Assembly: GCA_017440445.1 (NCBI GenBank)
Contig: JAFSHE010000366.1
Coordinates: forward strand, 1-11,993
Length of the DNA stretch: 11,993 bases
Reading direction: 5' to 3'
From: Oscillospiraceae bacterium
Lineage (GTDB): Bacteria; Bacillota_A; Clostridia; Oscillospirales; Ruminococcaceae
In this document: piece by piece, positions 6,495 to 11,993 of the stretch
How positions within the stretch are numbered: position 1 is the first letter of the stretch
How the letters are laid out: each line of letters opens with the position of its first letter
Made by a program: the position numbers and the translations under genes
Notes under the pieces: generated by a model
Seen by the model: only the letters and a program-made list of their open reading frames with translations
Told to the model about the DNA's origin: nothing
Database searches by the model: none

Positions 6495-7663
6495 CAGTCA
6501 AGGTCCTCGGGAGAGAACTCCGCAAGGTCATCGTCGTCTGCCACAGCAGCCTTTGCGGGAGCAGACTTCTTCTCCTCGGTATCGTCCTCTGCTGTATCCT
6601 CGTCCTTATCCGAGAGAAGATCAGTATTCTTTGCGAATATATCACGTATCTTCTTCTCCACCTCGTCACAGATAGTGGGATTATCCAGCAGGTACTGCTT
6701 TACCTTATCACGGCCCTGACCAATCTTCATATCGTCATAGCTGAACCAGGAGCCGCTCTTTTTAACGATATCGAACTCAACAGCGGTATCTACTATCTCG
6801 CCCATCTTGGATACGCCCTCGCCGTAAAGCATGTCAAACTCAGCGGTCTTGAAGGGCGGTGCTACCTTATTCTTTACTACCTTGCACTTTGTGCGGTTAC
6901 CGATTATCTCAGCGCCCTCCTTGATAGGCTCGCCGCGGCGCACCTCGATACGTACCGAAGAATAGAACTTCAGCGCACGTCCGCCGGGAGTGGTTTCGGG
7001 GTTACCGTACATAACGCCTATCTTCTCTCTTATCTGGTTGATGAAGATAGCTACGCAGTTGGACTTATTGATAACTGAGGTGAGCTTTCTCAGTGCCTGT
7101 GACATCAGTCTTGCCTGAACACCAACGTGTGCATCGCCCATATCTCCGTCTATCTCGGCTCTTGTGGTCATAGCCGCAACTGAGTCAAGTACGATTATAT
7201 CGATAGCGCCCGAGCGCACCAGTGTTTCGATGATCTCAAGTGCCTGCTCGCCTGTATCGGGCTGGGATACCAGCATGTTGTCGATATCAACGCCAAGCTT
7301 CTTTGCGTAAACAGGGTCAAGGGCATGCTCAACATCGATGAATGCCGCTGTACCGCCTATCTTCTGAGCCTCCGCCACTGCCTGAAGAGAGATAGTGGTC
7401 TTACCCGAGGACTCTGTACCGTATATCTCGATGATACGTCCTCTGGGAAGTCCGCCTATTCCGAGCGCCAGGTCAAGCATCAGTGAGCCAGTGGAGATGC
7501 ACTCGATATCCATGTGGCGATTTTCGCCCATGAACATGATAGCTCCCGCACCGTAGGTCTTTTCTATCTGCGCCATCGCTGTTTTAAGCGCCTTTTTCTT
7601 CTCCTCGGGGTCTACCAGCTTTACAACGGGCTTGACCGCCGCTTTTTTCTTATCCATAGCCAT
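6494..7663 (-). CDS. recA: Recombinase RecA
   Basis: RecA forms ATP-dependent filaments on single-stranded DNA, carries out strand exchange and triggers LexA self-cleavage. The P-loop is G-T-E-S-S-G-K-T-T (residues 82-90). The catalytic glutamate is E112 in F-I-D-V-E-H-A-L-D, Walker B ends at D160, and the L2 DNA-binding loop spans roughly 212-232 (E-K-I-G-V-M-Y-G then P-E-T-T-P-G-G). At 389 residues it is longer than the usual 340-355. There is an N-terminal extension of about 15 residues rich in K, A, V and P, and a long acidic C-terminal tail. Second-position threonine in the P-loop replaces the commoner proline but keeps the GxxxxGKT pattern. The chosen ATG has a perfect AGGAGG (7673-7678) at 9 nt; another ATG lies two codons in. 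recX follows with a 1-nt overlap. Confidence 0.98.
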   Translation of the reverse strand: MAMDKKKAAVKPVVKLVDPEEKKKALKTAMAQIEKTYGAGAIMFMGENRHMDIECISTGSLMLDLALGIGGLPRGRIIEIYGTESSGKTTISLQAVAEAQKIGGTAAFIDVEHALDPVYAKKLGVDIDNMLVSQPDTGEQALEIIETLVRSGAIDIIVLDSVAAMTTRAEIDGDMGDAHVGVQARLMSQALRKLTSVINKSNCVAIFINQIREKIGVMYGNPETTPGGRALKFYSSVRIEVRRGEPIKEGAEIIGNRTKCKVVKNKVAPPFKTAEFDMLYGEGVSKMGEIVDTAVEFDIVKKSGSWFSYDDMKIGQGRDKVKQYLLDNPTICDEVEKKIRDIFAKNTDLLSDKDEDTAEDDTEEKKSAPAKAAVADDDDLAEFSPEDLD

Positions 7664-7672
7664 TTTAAGTAT

Positions 7673-7678
7673 CCTCCT
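7673..7678 (-). promoter_or_regulatory. Perfect ribosome binding site of recA
   Basis: AGGAGG on the minus strand, 9 nt before the first recA ATG. It is the strongest such site in the window and fixes the start that includes the N-terminal extension. No confident promoter is seen in 7679-7777; a TACAAT hexamer near 7700 lacks a good -35 partner. Confidence 0.7.
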
Positions 7679-7683
7679 GTTTT

Positions 7684-7755
7684 TTAATTTGAAGTTATAT
7701 TGTAATTATTACTTAGATATTCCGATAACGGGCAAAGCCTTTCAGGGTCGCCAAT
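7684..7755 (-). pseudogene. Decayed 5' remnant of a second copy of the 122-residue gene
   Basis: The stretch 7736-7779 aligns without gaps to 8127-8170 at 35 of 44 bases. Copy 8127-8170 spans the ribosome site, ATG and first codons of the 122-residue gene. In the remnant the start codon position reads ATT. The matching frame then runs 23 codons to a TAA at 7684-7686. Its first 15 residues line up with the intact protein: x-x-[ED]-P-[DE]-R-L-x-x-L-x-x-x-L, sharing P, R and three L with E/D swaps. The simplest reading is an old tandem duplication with the second copy truncated and its start lost. A functional short leader peptide ahead of recA is a less likely alternative. Confidence 0.45.
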
Positions 7756-7779
7756 AAGAACACCTGATTTCTGTTTCTT
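7736..7779 (-). repeat. 44-nt imperfect direct repeat, downstream copy
   Basis: Matches 8127-8170 at 35 of 44 positions without gaps. The best part is the block around the ribosome site (AACACCTG on the plus strand, then T/A-rich bases). The repeat starts inside the stop codon of the 122-residue gene, so this gene is bracketed by the two copies. Confidence 0.6.
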
Positions 7780-8146
7780 ATAAATTCTTTCTCAGATAAA
7801 ATGGTATTTCCATCAAAAGCGATCCTTCGGACTCATTCAGGTTTTCTTCGAAAACATTTGCCAGGCATGCTATAAGCTGACCCAGACTTAAATCGGGACA
7901 CTCGGTCCTGTGTATGTGGCACAGCACCTCATAAAAGAGAGAGTACCTTTTTATCGGGAGCCTGTTTTCATCAGCCACTCCCAGCATTTTATACAGCTCC
8001 GGGATTATTTTGTCATCCTCTATGCTGTACACATGCTGCTGCGCTGCATCACATAAAAATTGTGCAGGAGATTTGTCCTCGCCATACTGCACATGAAGCC
8101 TGTATAGCTCAGCGTACAATCCATCCAGCCTGTCAGGCTCCTGCAT
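7778..8146 (-). CDS. Unrecognised 122-residue protein
   Basis: A small soluble-looking, mainly helical and mildly acidic protein with no signal peptide or membrane segment. No family is recognised. It has leucine- and tyrosine-rich helices (L-D-G-L-Y-A-E-L-Y-R-L near the start), a central K-I-I-P-E-L-Y-K-M-L-G segment, and a C-H-I-H-R-T-E-C stretch around residues 76-83. The cysteine/histidine pattern there is suggestive of metal binding but is not a known motif to me. The ATG has an AGCAGGTG ribosome site 5 nt upstream and lies 15 nt after prmC, so it is probably expressed with prmC and the genes upstream. A decayed partial duplicate of its beginning lies just downstream, before recA. Confidence 0.75.
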   Translation of the reverse strand: MQEPDRLDGLYAELYRLHVQYGEDKSPAQFLCDAAQQHVYSIEDDKIIPELYKMLGVADENRLPIKRYSLFYEVLCHIHRTECPDLSLGQLIACLANVFEENLNESEGSLLMEIPFYLRKNL

Positions 8147-8170
8147 AATAACACCTGCTTTCTATTTCTT
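8127..8170 (-). repeat. 44-nt imperfect direct repeat, upstream copy
   Basis: Partner of 7736-7779. It covers the last three codons of prmC (stop included), the 15-nt gap, and the first six codons of the 122-residue gene. Confidence 0.6.
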
Positions 8171-9028
8171 GACCCCATAAACAACACGGTCGTTACTGCA
8201 ATAGTCCTTCAACACCTGTGCTGTAAGTCCGTTTTCAGTAAATATCCCCGATACCGTCTCGCCCTGTGTTTCGCCTATCTCCACCGCAAACAGACCGCCT
8301 TTTTTCAGCTTTTTCGTCCACAGCCGCAGTATCTCACGATAGAAATACAGCCCGTCCTCGCCGCCGAAAAGCGCCATCTCAGGCTCGTAGGTAAGCTCTT
8401 TCTGGAGCGTTTTCATCTCCTCAGCCGTAAGGTACGGCGGATTTGAAACGATGATATCGAACATCGGAGCAGCTTCAACGACATTCTCATCCAGCACATC
8501 TGCAAGCTGTGCTTCCACACTGCCCAACATATTGCCACGGTTTTTCTCAATGTTGCGCCTGAGATACTCCATAGCTTTTTCAGACTTTTCATAGCAGTGC
8601 ATCTGCGTTTTGTACAGACGGCTAAGCGCAATTCCTATACATCCGCTGCCCGAGCAGAGGTCCGCACAGACCTGTCCGTCTTTAAGATAGTTATCTGTTA
8701 CAAGCTCCACAAGAGTTTCGGTGTCCTGACGTGGAATAAGCACGCCCTCGCCCACCTCAAAGGTAAGCCCGTAGAAGTCCCATTCACCGAAGATGTACTG
8801 GAGCGGCTCGCCATTCAGGCGGCGCAAAGCGATCTCCTGTGCGCAGGCAGCCTGCTCGTCAGTTACCTCAGCGTCAGGGTCACGCAAAACAGTAAACCTG
8901 TAATCAGCGCCTGTTGCCTGACTTACTATAAGCTGCGCCTCATACCTTGCTTCAAAGGCATCGTTGCCGCTTTTACCGTCACACAGCTTTGCCTCTATAT
9001 TATCGTACAGCGCTTTAAGCTTTACCAA
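8162..9028 (-). CDS. prmC: Peptide chain release factor N5-glutamine methyltransferase PrmC
   Basis: PrmC methylates the glutamine of the GGQ motif of release factors RF1 and RF2, raising termination efficiency. The 288-residue protein has an N-terminal helical release-factor-binding domain, the linker motif G-E-P-L-Q-Y-I-F-G (73-81), and I-P-R-Q-D-T-E (98-104). The SAM-binding loop is D-L-C-S-G-S-G-C-I-G-I (123-133) and the catalytic N-P-P-Y is at 196-199. The start is a TTG at 9026-9028; no ATG or GTG lies near, and AGAGGA (9035-9040) sits 6 nt upstream. It overlaps the DUF1385 gene by 7 nt, implying coupling. In many clostridia DUF1385, prmC and prfA stand together; prfA is not found downstream here. 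Confidence 0.95.
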   Translation of the reverse strand: MVKLKALYDNIEAKLCDGKSGNDAFEARYEAQLIVSQATGADYRFTVLRDPDAEVTDEQAACAQEIALRRLNGEPLQYIFGEWDFYGLTFEVGEGVLIPRQDTETLVELVTDNYLKDGQVCADLCSGSGCIGIALSRLYKTQMHCYEKSEKAMEYLRRNIEKNRGNMLGSVEAQLADVLDENVVEAAPMFDIIVSNPPYLTAEEMKTLQKELTYEPEMALFGGEDGLYFYREILRLWTKKLKKGGLFAVEIGETQGETVSGIFTENGLTAQVLKDYCSNDRVVYGVKK

Positions 9029-10056
9029 TTGTCGTCCTCTCCCTCCTTGGGAAGCACGGGCTTCAGCGCTGCAATAGCTATCTCTATCTGGGACTCGTCA
9101 GGCTCTCTTGTGGTGAGCCTCTGCATCCACAGACCGGGGGCTGACATTATCCTTGTGAAGATATTTGTATGTCTGCCCGCAATTCTTATAAGCTCATAGG
9201 CTATTCCCACGACAAGCGGCAGCAGCAGAAGCTTTATAGCAACTCTTGCAAGAGAGGCAAGCAGTGTATTCTCGATGCCAAACCACTCCGCAGGATTTAT
9301 CGGCACTATCGTATACACAAGTATGCTGACAAGCAGCGACAGGATGATAAAGCTCGTGCCGCAGCGGGGATGAAATCTTGTGTGCTTCTTCACGTTTTCG
9401 GGAGTAAGCTCCTCACCTGCCTCGTAGCAGGCGATGGTCTTGTGCTCTGCACCGTGATACTCGTAGGTGCGGCGGATGTCCTTCATCTGTGCTACGACAG
9501 CCATATATCCCACGAAAAGTATCATTCTCAGCACGCCCTCAAAGGTAGACTGCCACATGGATATATCCAGCGGCTCACGGACAGCGGATAACGGATCACC
9601 GTTTGCAGGAACAAGCGGCATCAGCGTTTCTATCCAGTCGAAAAGCGCTGTGGGTACAAATGCAAACAGGAACACGGCAAGCGCCACGCCTATTACCATA
9701 GCGATAGCCATGATAACTCCTGTCAGCTTGTCGCCAAGCTTTTCATCAAGCCATTTCTCGAATTTAGAGGGTTCTTCCTCCTCTTCCTCGTCAAGCATTC
9801 CGCTTTTCTCGGCTGACTTCATCATAAGGCGGTAGCCCTCGGTCATAGAGGTCACGAAATTGATACTTCCTCTGATAAACGGTGCTTTGTTGTACCATTT
9901 CGGTGTTCCGTTTGACCATTCCTCAACGTCTATTCCGCCGTCCTTCATACGCACAGCCATCGCTGAGGATGAAACACCCTTCATCATTATGCCCTCGATA
10001 AGCGCCTGTCCGCCTATCTTCGTCTTTTTACAGCAGTTCTCCTTTTTATTGCTCAT
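9022..10056 (-). CDS. DUF1385 family membrane protein (YqhQ-like)
   Basis: The family is recognised from the N-terminal I-G-G-Q-A-L-I-E-G-I-M-M-K-G signature, typical of DUF1385 proteins such as Bacillus YqhQ. Their biochemical role is not established. About four hydrophobic segments follow: near 114-140, 180-197, 244-265 and 288-305 of the 344-residue form. Between the second and third lies the conserved region Y-H-G-A-E-H-K-T-I-x-C-Y-E then H-x-R-x-H-P-R-C-G-T-S-F, whose histidines, glutamates and cysteines could bind a metal (inference). An acidic run of about seven residues lies near 94-100. I place the start at the ATG 10054-10056, with AAGGA 9 nt upstream; a GTG six bases earlier (10062) is also possible. 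It overlaps the kinase gene by 11 nt and prmC by 7 nt. Confidence 0.88.
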   Translation of the reverse strand: MSNKKENCCKKTKIGGQALIEGIMMKGVSSSAMAVRMKDGGIDVEEWSNGTPKWYNKAPFIRGSINFVTSMTEGYRLMMKSAEKSGMLDEEEEEEPSKFEKWLDEKLGDKLTGVIMAIAMVIGVALAVFLFAFVPTALFDWIETLMPLVPANGDPLSAVREPLDISMWQSTFEGVLRMILFVGYMAVVAQMKDIRRTYEYHGAEHKTIACYEAGEELTPENVKKHTRFHPRCGTSFIILSLLVSILVYTIVPINPAEWFGIENTLLASLARVAIKLLLLPLVVGIAYELIRIAGRHTNIFTRIMSAPGLWMQRLTTREPDESQIEIAIAALKPVLPKEGEDDNW

Positions 10057-11497
10057 TTGCACTGTTCCTTTCCTTCTTTTGCATGAGCGGCAGTGTTATC
10101 GTCACTGTTGTTCCCACATTAAGCTCGCTTTGTATATCAAGCTCGCCGCCGTGCATGGAGATTATCTCGTCCGCTACGGCAAGTCCTATTCCCGAGCCAC
10201 GCCTTGTACTGTTAGCCTTATAGAACTTCGCCTTTACCTTCGGCAGGTCGGATGCCGCAATACCGCAGCCCGTATCCTTTACGATGATATGAAGCTCCTC
10301 GTCCGTGCGCTCGGCTGCGATATCTATCCTGCCGCCTGCGTCCGTGTATTTCAGCGCATTGTCTATAACATTTATGAACACCTGACGAAGCCTGTTCTTA
10401 TCGCCGTAAACAACGCACAGAAACTCAGGCTCATTATAGGTGATGGTCTTGTTCTCCTTGCCTGCCTTGTCGTAATAGATAAGCAGCGCATCGTCAAGCT
10501 CCGCAAGGATGTCGGTATTTGCCATCTGCAAGGTGAACTTTCCGTTCTGTATACGTGAGAAGTCCAGCAGCTCCTCCACCATTCCCTCAAGGCGCTCGGT
10601 CTCGCCCGTTATAACCTTCATGCCCTTTTTGAACGTTTCCTCATCATAGCCGAGGGCAAGTGTCTCGCTCCAGCCCTTTATAGCAGTAAGAGGTGTTCTC
10701 AGCTCATGTGATACGGAGGATATGAAGTCATTCTTTATCGACTCGGAATTCTCCAGCTCGTCCGCCATGTCGTTGAATACACGGGAAAGCTCGCCTATCT
10801 CGTCATTGTTCTTTATAGCGATACGCTCGGAGAAATCGCCCTTTGCAAGCTTCTTGGCGGTGCCGCTTATCTCCACAAGCGGTACGCATATCGACTTTAC
10901 GAAATAAAGTCCCGTAAATACCACGATAAGGATTATCACAGCACTTATGGTTATCGCCACAAGCATGATTCCCGAAAGCTGTCTGTCTATTCCGCTCATC
11001 GAGGTGACAAACCTCAGCGCATTATAGGTGCTGCTGGGCTGGGCTATCTTTACGGTTACTGCAAGTATCTTCTCGCCGCCATCCATGCCGACGAATACGC
11101 CCACACCGTCATCCGATTTGAGAGCTGACTCGTAATCGGGCATATTGTAGCTGCTGTCGGGAGAAAATCCACTGGAGGAAAGAGTGACCTGTCCGTTTTT
11201 GTTTACGGACATCATCTCCATCTGGTCCTTTTTCTCGAAGTTCTCTATTACCTCTCTTATCTCGGAGGAGTAATTGACTGCAAGGTCCTCATACAGCCTT
11301 GAAAGAATGGTGGCTGTGGCATTAGCCTCAGATACCACGTAATTCTCCGCCGAGCCGTAATAGTACTGCCGTGTGAAATAGTAGATACATATATTCGCCA
11401 CCACCAGCAGTATACCGACAACGCTCAGCATATTGGTCATCCAGCGCCACGCTATCGAGCGACGCACCGAAACATTTCTGTCTGTTCTTTTTCCCAT
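10046..11497 (-). CDS. Membrane sensor histidine kinase with HAMP domain
   Basis: A 483-residue two-component sensor. It has a first membrane helix at about 21-41, an external domain of roughly 130 residues (about 42-172), and a second helix at about 175-200. HAMP follows at 198-250, then the dimerisation domain with phospho-acceptor H264 in S-V-S-H-E-L-R-T-P-L. The ATP-binding domain has N380 (N box, V-I-D-N-A-L-K-Y), D408-x-G-x-G, and G434-S-G-I-G-L. All catalytic landmarks are intact. No PAS domain is seen between HAMP and H264. The external sensor resembles extracellular PAS/Cache-type folds by length only; its ligand is unknown. It starts 3 nt after the response-regulator stop with only a weak ribosome site, so coupled translation is likely. 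The partner regulator is the gene just upstream. Confidence 0.95.
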   Translation of the reverse strand: MGKRTDRNVSVRRSIAWRWMTNMLSVVGILLVVANICIYYFTRQYYYGSAENYVVSEANATATILSRLYEDLAVNYSSEIREVIENFEKKDQMEMMSVNKNGQVTLSSSGFSPDSSYNMPDYESALKSDDGVGVFVGMDGGEKILAVTVKIAQPSSTYNALRFVTSMSGIDRQLSGIMLVAITISAVIILIVVFTGLYFVKSICVPLVEISGTAKKLAKGDFSERIAIKNNDEIGELSRVFNDMADELENSESIKNDFISSVSHELRTPLTAIKGWSETLALGYDEETFKKGMKVITGETERLEGMVEELLDFSRIQNGKFTLQMANTDILAELDDALLIYYDKAGKENKTITYNEPEFLCVVYGDKNRLRQVFINVIDNALKYTDAGGRIDIAAERTDEELHIIVKDTGCGIAASDLPKVKAKFYKANSTRRGSGIGLAVADEIISMHGGELDIQSELNVGTTVTITLPLMQKKERNSANEQ

Positions 11498-11500
11498 GAC

Positions 11501-11993
11501 TTAGTTATTCCACTTATAGCCGAAGCCCCATATCGTCTGTATGTATTTCGGGTTGGAGGGGTCCTCCTCTATCTTCATGCGCAGACGGCGGATGTTTACA
11601 TCCACCACCTTATCGTCACCGAAGTACGCATCGCCCCAGATATGGCGCAGTATCGTCTTTCTGTCAAGAGCAGTGTTGCTGTTTTTCATCAGATACTCCA
11701 TAATGTGATACTCCACCTGAGTAAGTTCTATAAGCTCGCCGTCCTTTGAAACAGTACGGCTCTGATGGTCCAGCAGAAACGGACCCGAAACAATATTCTT
11801 CGCTTCCTCACGGGGAGTGTGGTTTACATTCACACGACGGTAGATAGCATCCACTCTCGCAACCAGCTCACTGGGAGAGAAGGGCTTTGTCACATAATCG
11901 TCTGCGCCTATCATAAGGCAGTTTACCTTGTCCATCTCCTGACTTTTCGCAGAAAGCATTATAATGCCTATCTCGGAGCTTTGCTCCCTTATC
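11501..11993 (-). CDS. OmpR/PhoB-type response regulator, C-terminal part (cut by window edge)
   Basis: The last 163 codons are visible; the phospho-acceptor aspartate lies beyond the right edge. The visible receiver end has I-I-M-L-S-A-K (switch serine) and D-D-Y-V-T-K-P-F (conserved lysine). The linker leads into a winged-helix DNA-binding domain: L-T-x-x-E-Y-H-I-M-E-Y-L, then R-x-x-I-L-R-H-I-W-G, then a recognition helix with V-D-V-N-I-R-R-L-R-M-K-I, and the final I-Q-T-I-W-G-F-G-Y-K-W wing. It binds direct-repeat DNA as a phosphorylated dimer in this family. The adjoining kinase gene 3 nt downstream is its cognate sensor. The M at 11959 is an internal methionine, not the start. Confidence 0.95.
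   Translation of the reverse strand, partial: IREQSSEIGIIMLSAKSQEMDKVNCLMIGADDYVTKPFSPSELVARVDAIYRRVNVNHTPREEAKNIVSGPFLLDHQSRTVSKDGELIELTQVEYHIMEYLMKNSNTALDRKTILRHIWGDAYFGDDKVVDVNIRRLRMKIEEDPSNPKYIQTIWGFGYKWNN

Noticed and set aside
4494..6719. A 741-codon open frame on the plus strand opposite rimO, recX and recA.
   Set aside because: It is antisense to three genes with complete family motifs and abutting ends, and its product is a leucine/cysteine-rich stretch with no recognisable domain. The openness follows from the codon choice of the real genes.
7758..7769. A possible LexA/DinR-like box upstream of recA (GAAC-N4-GATT on the plus strand).
   Set aside because: Only one half-site is perfect, the other differs at several positions, and the sequence falls inside the 44-nt duplicated segment, which explains it better.

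Overview
The window looks like a chromosomal segment from a low-to-mid-GC anaerobic Firmicute, most likely a fibrolytic Ruminococcus or a close Oscillospiraceae relative. This is inferred from the protein families: a family-43 xylosidase-type C-terminal domain, a clostridial-style RecA with extended ends, a DUF1385 protein next to PrmC, and strong Shine-Dalgarno sites. No sequence comparison could be run.

Layout. (1) Positions 1-431 (+) hold the 3' end of a GH43-type glycoside hydrolase, closed by a hairpin at 434-480. (2) Positions 488-729 are a non-coding block packed with palindromes and bracketed by two nearly identical 25-nt self-complementary repeats. (3) Positions 747-2055 (-) hold a small signalling pair: a stand-alone CheY-like receiver and a protein joining four exact 29-residue repeats of MshEN type to a CheX-like phosphatase domain. 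A recognisable sigma-A-type promoter lies at 2107-2135. (4) Everything from 2362 to the right edge is on the minus strand and tightly spaced.

In transcription order, right to left, region 4 contains an OmpR/PhoB-type response regulator (cut by the window edge), a HAMP sensor kinase, a DUF1385 membrane protein, PrmC, a 122-residue unknown, RecA, RecX, RimO, PgsA, a 121-residue membrane protein and a 355-residue unknown. Many junctions overlap or abut: 1 nt at recA/recX, TAA-ATG at recX/rimO, ATGA at rimO/pgsA, 7 nt at DUF1385/prmC. Co-transcription and translational coupling are therefore likely over much of this run. Functionally it mixes envelope sensing, maturation of the translation machinery (release-factor methylation, S12 methylthiolation), recombination and its modulation, and phospholipid synthesis.

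Three points deserve most attention. The first is the fusion of a possible c-di-GMP-binding repeat array to a CheX-type phosphatase beside its likely CheY partner. The second is the hairpin array at 488-729. The third is a 44-nt near-repeat showing that the gap upstream of recA carries what looks like the decayed start of a second copy of the 122-residue gene. No CRISPR array, tRNA, rRNA, transposase or clear defence system was seen.
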